Positions 1 through 6,034 of a stretch of 7,099 nucleotides of DNA are shown here, in pieces (within the stretch, counting starts at the first letter, position 1; each line of letters opens with the position of its first letter). The translations under genes and the position numbers were made by a program. Source of the stretch: Chloroflexota bacterium (GTDB lineage: Bacteria > Chloroflexota > Anaerolineae > UBA3071); assembly GCA_014383605.1 (NCBI GenBank), contig JACNHM010000443.1:1-7099 (forward strand), written 5' to 3'. The notes beneath the pieces are model-generated. The model saw nothing but the letters and a program-made list of their open reading frames with translations. It ran no database searches and was not told where the DNA came from.

Positions 1-33
1 GCAAGGGAGCGGAGGAGCGGAGGAGCAAGGGAG
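1..33. repeat. Purine-rich 8-bp tandem repeat, four units
   Basis: Four consecutive octamers are visible: GCAAGGGA (1-8), GCGGAGGA (9-16), GCGGAGGA (17-24) and GCAAGGGA (25-32), an A-B-B-A order with one strand purine-rich. The array may continue left of the window. It lies directly upstream of the plus-strand gene at 48 and contains the only Shine-Dalgarno-like bases ahead of that start (AAGGGAG, 27-33). Those bases are about 14 nt from the ATG, longer than the usual 5-9 nt, so initiation may be weak. GCAAGGGA differs by one base from the GCGAGGGA units at 4705-4728 near the SNF2 gene start. Confidence 0.75.
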
Positions 34-47
34 ACGAATTCCCCTCG

Positions 48-620
48 ATGCCGGAACCACCGCCGGAACCGCGACCCGGCGAGGAGGGCTGGAGCCCGTC
101 GCCGCTGCTGCCCAGCGTCCATCTGGGCCGCACCCTGGGCCGCTTGCTGCTGGTCGTGGCTTTGCTGGTGGTGCTGGTCAACGTGCCCATCAACCGCCAC
201 GGCACCAGCCTGGCGCGCATGATGCCGGACAGCGCTTCCCTGGTCATCCGCGACGGCCTGGTGATCAAAGGCAGCGGCCCAGACATCTACGTCCTGCAGG
301 ACGACAAGCTGCGCTGGATCAGCAGCCTGGAGGCGTTCGAGTTCTTCGGCTACCGCTGGGAGCAAGTGCACGTCGTGGAGGACAGCTTCCTGGAGCGCTT
401 CGAGAAGGGGCGGCCCCTTCACGTGCTGCTCAAGTGCCAGGGCAGTCCCCACATCTACGCCCTGGAGAACGGCCAGAAACGGTGGATCAAGGACATCCCC
501 ACCTTCGAGGGTGAGGGGTACGTGTGGGAAGACGTGAAAACTGTGGATTGCGTCTACCTGCGCAGCCTGCCCGATGGCCCACCCATTCCAGAGGATGCCG
601 GGCCGCCGCCGCAGCCGTGA
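48..620 (+). CDS. Membrane-anchored protein with two Trp/Gly-rich repeats, function unknown
   Basis: A 190-residue protein of unknown function. The N-terminus is rich in proline and acidic residues (about 1-25). It is followed by one hydrophobic segment (about 30-48, LGRLLLVVALLVVLVNVPI), probably a signal anchor, and then a soluble domain. That domain consists of two aligned units of about 56 residues (67-123 and 125-180). Each unit carries IYxLxxxxxRWI, then an aromatic/Gly GYxWExV block, then a short acidic stretch ending in a Gly/Pro turn (GRPL; DGPPI). By topology rules the repeats should lie outside the cytoplasm, but with no Arg/Lys cluster before the anchor this is uncertain. I have seen similar 'IYxxENGxKRWI' repeats in uncharacterised Chloroflexota surface proteins; that is recollection, not a search. 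The ATG at 48 is the first in frame and keeps the anchor whole. The gene converges on the SWIM gene. Confidence 0.8.
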   Translation: MPEPPPEPRPGEEGWSPSPLLPSVHLGRTLGRLLLVVALLVVLVNVPINRHGTSLARMMPDSASLVIRDGLVIKGSGPDIYVLQDDKLRWISSLEAFEFFGYRWEQVHVVEDSFLERFEKGRPLHVLLKCQGSPHIYALENGQKRWIKDIPTFEGEGYVWEDVKTVDCVYLRSLPDGPPIPEDAGPPPQP

Positions 621-633
621 GGGGGCGCTCACG
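616..633. terminator. Small hairpin between convergent stop codons (possible weak bidirectional terminator)
   Basis: CGTGAG (616-621) and CTCACG (628-633) form a perfect 6-bp stem around a 6-nt G-rich loop. The stem takes in the TGA of the plus-strand gene (618-620) and abuts the TGA of the SWIM gene (634-636). On the plus strand it is followed by a mildly T-rich stretch (TCATTCTGATCCTT). On the minus strand the following bases are GC-rich, so it is not a canonical intrinsic terminator in that direction. The placement between convergent genes suggests a termination role, but the stem is short. Confidence 0.3.
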
Positions 634-1551
634 TCATTCTGATCCTTCAGGCCCCGCTGAATCGGCGAAGGCCACCTCCAACGCCCGAGTGGTCACGCCG
701 TCGTACACGCGGGCCATCTGCGCCGCAAAGCCCGACTCATCCAGGAAATCGGGCACGCCCAGCCGCTTGAGCAAGGCCATCTCCACCTCCGGATGGGAGA
801 TGTCCAGGGCCACGTCCGCCACTTCAGCGCCCAAGGCCCAGTAGTGATCCAGGCATTCTCCCAGGGCAGAGGCCTGGACTGCTTCCACCGCCTGGAACGT
901 GGGGAGCATCTCTCCTGTCCTTCCCACCTCCTGAGCACGCCGCTCGCGCAGGGCAGCGGCGACCTCGTCTTTGTTCCTTCCCCGCAACCCGAACAGCAGG
1001 AAGGGGTCTTCATCGAAACGCTCGCCCAGCAGGTAGTAGACAGCGGCGATGTGCTTGCAGGGGTTGGCCCAATCGGGGCAGGAACAACTGGTTTGCAGAT
1101 CGTCCCGCGAGGCCGGGAAAAGGGGCACCTTGACGGCCTCAAAGACCTCCTCGATGTCGGGTGGCATTTCGCCGTTGAGCAATTGGGCGGCGAAGATGGC
1201 CTGTTCCGCCAGCGCGTCCAGCACCTTGTCCCACTGGCCGTCGTCCAAGGGCTTGAGCCGGATGTCAACCTTGTAGGGCGTGCGGCGCGAGCCCTGCACC
1301 CGCGAGGTGACGTGGCCAGGTGCAACGTTGATCTCGATCACCTGGCCTTTCCGGGCGTAGCTGCGCCCCCGGCTCAGCCGCCCCGAATCCATCAGCGGTC
1401 TCAGTGCCTTGATCCAGCGGTCGGCCCACCAGTTCTTGACAAACCCGCCCCGCTGGCTCTTGGCCTTGATGCCATCCTTGACCTCGATAGGGCGCGTCGG
1501 CTCGTAACGCGGCCAGTAGCTATCGTAGTAACTCCACCGTCGTTTAGCCAT
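634..1551 (-). CDS. SWIM zinc-finger protein, partner of the adjacent SNF2 ATPase
   Basis: A 305-residue protein with a SWIM zinc finger at residues 156-167. The CxC-x6-CxH pattern is intact, with ligands Cys156, Cys158, Cys165 and His167 (sequence SCSCPDWANPCKH). The N-terminus is aromatic and basic (MAKRRWSYYDSYWPRYEP), followed by GGFVKNWWADRWIKAL (35-50) and a basic stretch SRGRSYARKGQV (60-71), as in bacterial SWIM proteins encoded next to SNF2 ATPases. SWIM domains are thought to bind DNA or protein. The tail after residue 190 has no motif I recognise. The ATG at 1551 has a well-placed AAGGGG ribosome site 7 nt upstream. The gene starts 27 bp after the SNF2 stop and is probably co-transcribed with it. 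Bacillus subtilis ywqA/ywqB shows, from memory, a comparable SNF2 plus SWIM arrangement. The family call is firm; the cellular role is unknown. Confidence 0.93.
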   Translation of the reverse strand: MAKRRWSYYDSYWPRYEPTRPIEVKDGIKAKSQRGGFVKNWWADRWIKALRPLMDSGRLSRGRSYARKGQVIEINVAPGHVTSRVQGSRRTPYKVDIRLKPLDDGQWDKVLDALAEQAIFAAQLLNGEMPPDIEEVFEAVKVPLFPASRDDLQTSCSCPDWANPCKHIAAVYYLLGERFDEDPFLLFGLRGRNKDEVAAALRERRAQEVGRTGEMLPTFQAVEAVQASALGECLDHYWALGAEVADVALDISHPEVEMALLKRLGVPDFLDESGFAAQMARVYDGVTTRALEVAFADSAGPEGSE

Positions 1552-1558
1552 GATCTTA

Positions 1559-1578
1559 CCCCTTGCCTCTTGCCTCTT
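1559..1578 (-). repeat. 7-bp tandem repeat that supplies the SWIM gene ribosome site
   Basis: On the plus strand CTTGCCT occurs twice in a row (1562-1568, 1569-1575) followed by CTT; on the coding (minus) strand the unit reads AGGCAAG. It fills most of the 27-bp gap between the SNF2 stop (1581-1579) and the SWIM ATG (1551). The final unit runs into AAGGGG (1564-1559), the Shine-Dalgarno sequence for the SWIM gene. Slippage gain or loss of a unit would change the gap length but keep the ribosome site next to the ATG. Confidence 0.7.
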
Positions 1579-4500
1579 TTACTCCCTGCGCAGCGTCACG
1601 ATGTCCCGCAGATCGTCGGTGCTCAACTCGGTCAGCCAGCTCTCGCCCGCACCGACGACGCTTTCGGCCAGTGCCTTCTTGCTCTCGATCAACTCGTCAA
1701 TACGCTCCTCCAGCGTGCCCGCGCAGACGAACTTGTGCACCTGCACGTCCCGCGTCTGACCGATGCGAAAAGCACGGTCGGTAGCCTGATCCTCGACGGC
1801 CGGGTTCCACCAGCGGTCAAAGTGAAAGACGTGGTTGGCGCCGGTCAGGTTCAGCCCCGTGCCGCCGGCTTTGAGCGAAAGGATGAAGATCGGCGGGCCG
1901 TCTCGTTCCTGTTGAAAACGCGCCACCAGGCGATCCCGCTGCTTCTGCGGCGTGCCGCCGTGCAAAAACAGCACCTCGACGCCGAACAGGGTTTGCAGAT
2001 ACGACCGCAGCATCTGGCCCATCGCGGCGAACTGGGTGAACACCAGGGCCTGGTCGCCGACGGAGAGTGCTTCCTCCAGCATCTCGCCCAGCCGGTCGAG
2101 CTTGCCGGATCGTCCCGGCAGCGATGAGCCATCGCCCAGGAAATGGGCCGGGTGGTTGCACACCTGCTTCAAGCGCAACAGCGCGGCCAGCACCACGCCG
2201 CGCCGCTCAATCCCCGCCTCGTCCGCCGAACCGATCCGCTCCAGCGACTCCTTGACCACCGCTTCGTACAAGGTGGCCTGCTCAGCGCTCAAGTTGCAGT
2301 AGACCTTCATCTCCAGCTTGTCCGGCAGGTCCTGGATGACGGTGGGGTCGGTCTTGAGGCGGCGCAGGATGAAGGGCCCCACCAGCCCTTTCAGCCGTTC
2401 GATGGCCGTCTGGTCCTGGTAGCGTTCGATGGGCAGGGCAAAACCCTGGCGGAACCGGGCCTGCGAGCCCAGGAACCCCGGATTGAGGAACTGCATGATG
2501 GACCACAGTTCGGACAGCCGATTCTCCACCGGCGTGCCGGTCAGGGCGATACGGTTGTTGGCCGCCTCAAGCTTGCGGACGGCCTGCGTCTGCTTGGCCT
2601 GGGGATTCTTGATGTTCTGCGCCTCGTCGAGGATCACGTCGCTCCAGGACACCTGCCTCAGATCCTCCACGTCCCGCCGCGCCAGGCCGTAGGTGCTGAC
2701 AACCACGTCGTGCTGCTGGGCGGCGGCCACGAACTCCTCACCGCTGGTGCGATCACTGCCGTGATGCACCATCACCCGCAAACGGGGGGCAAAGCGCTGG
2801 ATCTCGCGTTTCCAGTTGCCGACGACAGAGGTGGGGCAGATGACCAGCGCCGGGCCGACGCCGTTTCCCGTCGCTTCGCGCTCGTGCAACAGCAGGGCGA
2901 TAGCCTGGATGGTCTTGCCCAGGCCCATGTCGTCGGCCAGGCAAGCGCCCAGTCCCCACTTCCGCAGGAAAGCCAGCCAGGAATAGCCGCGCACCTGGTA
3001 AGGCCGCAACCGGCCCACAAAGCCCTGGGGCGGCGACAGTTCCTGCAGCCTCTCCCCGGCCCGCAACTGCTGCAAGAGGTCATCCAACCAGCCCGAGGGT
3101 TCGACGCCGTGCAGCGGCAGCCCTCCGACCTCCTGGGTAGCGCCCAAAGCCATCCCCAGCGCCTCGCCCAGGGGCATCTCGCGCTGCTTTCGCTTCTTCT
3201 CCCAGAAAGCGATGGCGGCCTCGATCTGCTCGGGCTGGAGCAGCACCCACTGGCCGCGTACCCGCACCAGGGGCATCTTGAGCGCCGCCAGCCGCTGGAA
3301 TTCCTCAAGGGTCAGCGGCTCGTCGCCCAGGGCCAGCTCCCAGTCGAACTGTACCAGCGCATCCATGTTGAGGATGCCCCGGCCGACGATGCCGGGCTCG
3401 GTCTTGAGTTTGGCCCGCACGCCCAGGCGAGCGCCGGGTTTGTCCCACCAGGGCGGCACCAACACGCCGAAGCCGCTCTCCTCCAGCAGCGGTCCAACCT
3501 CCCGCAGGAAGGCGTAGGCGTCATCCACGGTCAGGGTACAAGATTCGGGGCGGGCCGTGCGCAGGCTGTTCATGATCGGCGGGAAGAGCTTGCCCGCCAG
3601 GCCCAACCCGGCCAGCAGCCGCTCCTGAGCCCCCTCGAACTTACGATTAAGGATGCGCAGGGTGCCGCCGCGCGCCCGCCACACCTGCCCGGCCGGCACC
3701 AGCAGGCTAGGGTCGTCGCTGGCCTGGAGGATGTAACGCAAGGCCCAGTCGGGCGAGAGTACCTGTCCGCTCTCCGGATCCACCTCCGGCGGCTCCAGCC
3801 GGAAGCAGAGGCGGAACGGCGCCTCGGCCGCGCCGCGCAGTTGGCCCCACCATTCTCGCCAGGCGTGGAACAGACGTGCCAGGTCACGGCGCTGCGCCAC
3901 CAGCACTTCGATCCGCCCCTCATCGTCCCACAGCGCCGACCACCACGCGCCGGCCACGCCCGCAGGCGATTTGCGCCGCCGGTCCAGGCTCGCCGGACCC
4001 CAGTCGCGCCCAGCCCGGTCAATCAACTGCCTGAGAAAATCGTCCAGCAGGGCGTGCGGTGTGGGAGCCTGGTCAGGATCGGGAGAGCCATTTTCATCAA
4101 ATAGCGCCCGGCAGACAGGCGGCATGGCTTCGGCCAGCATGCGCAGGCGCGCCCGGTCGTGAGGATCGTCCAGCACCGGCAACCAGACGGCCCGGTACTC
4201 TCCTTCGTGCTCCGCCATGCCCGGCAGGTATTGGTGGCGCGCCAGGAGTTCCAGCCCTAGCTTGGCCGCCAGGCCCCAGTAGCGCAGGTCGGCGCCCCAT
4301 TGCCGGCCGGCCGCCTCACCCAGCGGCAGCGCGACCAGCAGATCCAGCGCGGCCATCACGTCCAGCGCCAGGCCGATCACCTTCCACGGCGACAGGCGCA
4401 ATTCGGCCCCAGCTTCCGTCTCCTCTGCCTCCGAGATCAGCCAGGGGGGCAGCCGTGGCCCATCTGCAGTCGAAGGGAGCCAGATCACCCGCGTCGCCGT

Positions 4501-4698
4501 GGGAGTATCGCTCCAATCGCCGAGGGGGGCCCGCCTTTTCAACGCGGCCCGCAAGCCGTCCGGGGACGCGGCATGGGGATGTCGAGGCACGCGGGGCTGG
4601 CGACCGCGCCGTCCCTTCGCCGCCTGTGACGACTCAGCCCAGATGAAGAAACCGTCTCCAGACCAACTGCCGTGTATAACCAGATTTATGTCTTCCAT
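1579..4698 (-). CDS. SNF2-family DNA-dependent ATPase, HelZ-type
   Basis: A 1039-residue Snf2/Rad54-like ATPase of superfamily 2. The start MEDINLVIHGSWSGDGFFIW fits the family N-terminus. Residues 1 to about 390 are a poorly conserved lineage-type region. About 395-530 match the SNF2-associated domain (DUF3670 type), including PLVRVRGQWVLLQPEQIEAA (476-495). The ATPase core follows: LRPYQVRGYSWL (564-575, Q-motif-like), Walker A DDMGLGKT (589-596), CPTSVVGNW (621-629), DEAQ box (691-694), TGTPVEN (720-726), CNHP (847-850), LVFTQF (885-890), SLKAGGTGLNLTGANHV (941-957) and QATDRAFRIGQ (971-981) with the arginine fingers. All catalytic motifs are intact. Such proteins translocate on double-stranded DNA and remodel nucleoprotein rather than unwinding strands; the client here is unknown. 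The ATG overlaps the upstream micro-ORF by 13 bp and has GAGGGA 6 nt upstream. The downstream SWIM gene is its likely functional partner. Confidence 0.97.
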   Translation of the reverse strand: MEDINLVIHGSWSGDGFFIWAESSQAAKGRRGRQPRVPRHPHAASPDGLRAALKRRAPLGDWSDTPTATRVIWLPSTADGPRLPPWLISEAEETEAGAELRLSPWKVIGLALDVMAALDLLVALPLGEAAGRQWGADLRYWGLAAKLGLELLARHQYLPGMAEHEGEYRAVWLPVLDDPHDRARLRMLAEAMPPVCRALFDENGSPDPDQAPTPHALLDDFLRQLIDRAGRDWGPASLDRRRKSPAGVAGAWWSALWDDEGRIEVLVAQRRDLARLFHAWREWWGQLRGAAEAPFRLCFRLEPPEVDPESGQVLSPDWALRYILQASDDPSLLVPAGQVWRARGGTLRILNRKFEGAQERLLAGLGLAGKLFPPIMNSLRTARPESCTLTVDDAYAFLREVGPLLEESGFGVLVPPWWDKPGARLGVRAKLKTEPGIVGRGILNMDALVQFDWELALGDEPLTLEEFQRLAALKMPLVRVRGQWVLLQPEQIEAAIAFWEKKRKQREMPLGEALGMALGATQEVGGLPLHGVEPSGWLDDLLQQLRAGERLQELSPPQGFVGRLRPYQVRGYSWLAFLRKWGLGACLADDMGLGKTIQAIALLLHEREATGNGVGPALVICPTSVVGNWKREIQRFAPRLRVMVHHGSDRTSGEEFVAAAQQHDVVVSTYGLARRDVEDLRQVSWSDVILDEAQNIKNPQAKQTQAVRKLEAANNRIALTGTPVENRLSELWSIMQFLNPGFLGSQARFRQGFALPIERYQDQTAIERLKGLVGPFILRRLKTDPTVIQDLPDKLEMKVYCNLSAEQATLYEAVVKESLERIGSADEAGIERRGVVLAALLRLKQVCNHPAHFLGDGSSLPGRSGKLDRLGEMLEEALSVGDQALVFTQFAAMGQMLRSYLQTLFGVEVLFLHGGTPQKQRDRLVARFQQERDGPPIFILSLKAGGTGLNLTGANHVFHFDRWWNPAVEDQATDRAFRIGQTRDVQVHKFVCAGTLEERIDELIESKKALAESVVGAGESWLTELSTDDLRDIVTLRRE

Positions 4699-4859
4699 CT
4701 CTCATCCCTCGCTCGGCCCCTCCCTCGCCGCAGATGGAACAGCCACTGCACGACGACCAGGGCCATCAGGCCGATGGAGAGACTCACTGCCCCGTTCAGC
4801 CAGTTGATGCCGAACCACAGATAAGCGAAGAGGGCTGGATAGACCATCTTAGCGCTCAT
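4686..4859 (-). CDS. Membrane micro-protein (57 aa) overlapping prfB and the SNF2 gene
   Basis: A short open frame reads MSAKMVYPALFAYLWFGINW, then a hydrophobic stretch LNGAVSLSIGLMALVVVQWL, and ends in a basic tail (FHLRRGRGRARDERWKT). It has one long or two short membrane segments (about residues 7-43); the Arg-rich tail should be cytoplasmic. The first ATG (4859) overlaps the prfB end by 11 bp and has a poorly spaced ribosome site. The in-frame ATG at 4847 (53 aa) lies one base after the prfB TAA, in the sequence TAAGATG, and is an equally plausible reinitiation start. The TAA (4688-4686) overlaps the SNF2 start by 13 bp, so all three genes could be translationally coupled. The frame fills a gap otherwise empty of genes. 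I know no family for it. The tail residues are encoded by purine-rich repeats, so the end of the protein may be recent. A non-coding spacer remains possible. Confidence 0.6.
   Translation of the reverse strand: MSAKMVYPALFAYLWFGINWLNGAVSLSIGLMALVVVQWLFHLRRGRGRARDERWKT
4705..4728 (-). repeat. Paired GCGAGGGA octamers ahead of the SNF2 gene start
   Basis: On the minus strand GCGAGGGA occurs twice (4728-4721 and 4712-4705), start to start exactly 16 bp, within a purine-rich stretch. The copy nearer the SNF2 gene includes GAGGGA, spaced 6 nt from its ATG, and probably serves as the ribosome site. The same bases encode the Arg-rich tail of the micro-ORF. The unit differs by one base from the GCAAGGGA units at 1-8 and 25-32. 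Confidence 0.55.
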
Positions 4860-5953
4860 TTCCTACTTTTGACTTCAGCCAGGCCTCCATGAAGTCATCT
4901 AAATCGCCGTCGAGCACGGCCTGCGTCCGGCCCGTCTCGTGGCCGGTGCGCAGGTCTTTGACCATCTGATAGGGATGCAGGACGTAGGAACGGATCTGAT
5001 TGCCCCAGCCGGCGTCCACGTGTTCCCCCCGCAGCTCGGCCATGTGCTCCACTTGCTTCTCCCGCTCGATCTCGTACAGCTTGCCCCGCAGCACCTTCAT
5101 CGCCGACTGGCGATTGCGCAGTTGGCTGCGCTCGTTCTGGCACTGCACGACGATGCCCGTGGGGTTATGGGTGATGCGCACGGCGGTGGCGTTCTTCTGC
5201 ATGTGCTGGCCGCCGGCCGAACCGGCCCGGAAGACGTCCACGCGCAGGTCGTCGGGGTTGATCTCCACCTCGATGCTGTCATCGAGTACGGGCACCACCT
5301 CGACCAGGGCAAAGGAGGTGTGGCGGCGGTGCGCGCCGTCGAAGGGAGACAACCGCACCAGCCGGTGCACGCCTCGTTCCGCCTTCAGATAGCCGAAGGC
5401 CCAGCGCCCCCGCACTTCCACGGCGCCGCGCTTGATGCCGGCCTCCTCGCCCTCCACCCAGTCAATGACCTCGGCCGCGTGGCCGCGAGCCTCGGCCCAG
5501 CGCAGGTACATGCGCAGCAGCATCTGCGTCCAGTCCTGGGCGTCTACGCCGCCGGCGCCGGCGTGAATGGTCAGGATGGCATCGCCGCGGTCGTGCTCGC
5601 CGGAAAGCGCCAGTTGAAACTCCTGGCGCTCCAGCGCGGCCTCCAGCCGCTCCGCCTCCCCAGCGATCTCGGCAATCAGTCCTTCGTCGTCCTCGGCCGC
5701 CGCCAGCTCCAGCAATTCCAGCGCATCGCGCACCTGTTGTCCCAGCCCGGTCCAGGTCTCCACCTCTTCCCGCAGGGCGGCCAATTCCTGCATCATCCGC
5801 TGCGCCGATTCCGGCTCGTCCCAGATGGTCGAGTCGGCGGCCAGCTTTTCCAGCTCAGCGATGCGCTCCTGCTTTGCCGCCAGGTCAAAGACGCCTCCCG
5901 ATGGTTTCGATGCGGGTGTGCAGTTCTATCAGTCTGGTCTGTAACTCGTTCAT
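4849..5953 (-). CDS. prfB: Peptide chain release factor 2 (RF2), made by programmed +1 frameshift
   Basis: RF2 recognises UGA and UAA in the ribosomal A site and triggers peptide release. The gene is in two frames: 22 codons from the ATG at 5953 (MNELQTRLIELHTRIETIGR...) to an in-frame TGA (5887-5885), then, after skipping one base, 345 codons starting DLAAKQERIAELEKLAADST and ending at TAA (4851-4849). The joined product is 367 residues, the usual RF2 length. The codon-recognition tripeptide SPF is at 202-204 and the catalytic GGQ at 247-249 (SAGGQHMQKNATAVRITH), close to their places in Escherichia coli RF2. SPF, rather than the RF1 P(A/V)T, makes this RF2. The start is set by GGAGG (5965-5961) 7 nt upstream of the ATG. 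A start at the internal ATG near 5796 would remove 52 residues and is wrong. Synthesis should be autoregulated: low RF2 slows reading of the TGA and favours the shift. The gene lies 76 bp after ftsY and overlaps the micro-ORF by 11 bp. Confidence 0.97.
5884..5899 (-). promoter_or_regulatory. RF2 programmed +1 frameshift site
   Basis: Reading leftwards the bases are GGG AGG CGT CTT TGA C. This is the prfB recoding signal: a Shine-Dalgarno-like GGGAGG (5899-5894), one spacer codon (CGT), the slippery CTT (5890-5888), the in-frame TGA (5887-5885) and a following C that makes termination inefficient. Spacing and slippery codon are the same as in Escherichia coli (AGG GGG TAT CTT TGA C). The ribosome slips from CTT to TTT and continues with GAC as Asp23. 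Only the internal Shine-Dalgarno and the spacer codon differ in sequence from the model. Confidence 0.96.
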
Positions 5954-5975
5954 AGTGATACCTCCGGTGTTGATA

Positions 5976-6034
5976 CGTGATGCGTGATCCGTGAAGCGTG
6001 ATCACGTGTCACGCATCACGTTTCACGCTCTACG
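5976..6034. repeat. Symmetric array of 7-bp units (CGTGAnn then inverted nnTCACG)
   Basis: Four direct heptamers (CGTGATG 5976-5982, CGTGATC 5983-5989, CGTGAAG 5990-5996, CGTGATC 5997-6003) meet inverted heptamers (GATCACG 6000-6006, TGTCACG 6007-6013, CATCACG 6014-6020, TTTCACG 6021-6027, and a decayed CTCTACG 6028-6034). The centre is the palindrome CGTGATCACG (5997-6006). Flanking it, 13-base arms 5975-5987 and 6009-6021 are perfectly complementary, so an RNA of either strand could form a large stem. The array fills most of the ftsY-prfB gap, and the ftsY stop TAG (6032-6030) lies in its last decayed unit. It resembles the short tandemly repeated heptamers described in cyanobacteria. There is no T-tract, so it is not a classic terminator. 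Confidence 0.85.

Noticed and set aside
793..2127. Long plus-strand open frame (444 codons) over the SWIM gene and the end of the SNF2 gene
   Set aside because: It is antisense to two genes with intact family motifs, crosses their boundary, and has no recognisable domain. Such frames are expected opposite GC-rich coding sequence.
2143..4104. Long plus-strand open frame (653 codons) inside the SNF2 gene
   Set aside because: It lies wholly antisense to the SNF2 ATPase. Its product is rich in Gln, His, Leu and Pro in the manner of a reverse-complement reading and has no recognisable motif.
634..4698. SNF2 plus SWIM as a phage-defence system
   Set aside because: No methyltransferase, nuclease, phospholipase-D or other defence partner is nearby, and the pair lies among housekeeping genes. 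A defence role cannot be supported from this window.
5849..5953. prfB as a broken gene caused by a frameshift mutation or sequencing error
   Set aside because: The interruption is exactly the conserved recoding motif with correct spacing, and the two parts join into a full-length RF2.
4939..5955. Plus-strand open frame (338 codons) opposite prfB
   Set aside because: It is antisense to a clearly assigned RF2 including the SPF and GGQ regions; the translation is low-complexity and matches no family I know.
5975..6021. The ftsY-prfB inverted repeat as a CRISPR or an insertion-sequence end
   Set aside because: The units are 7 bp without spacers, and no transposase or target duplication is present. 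It is a short tandem array.
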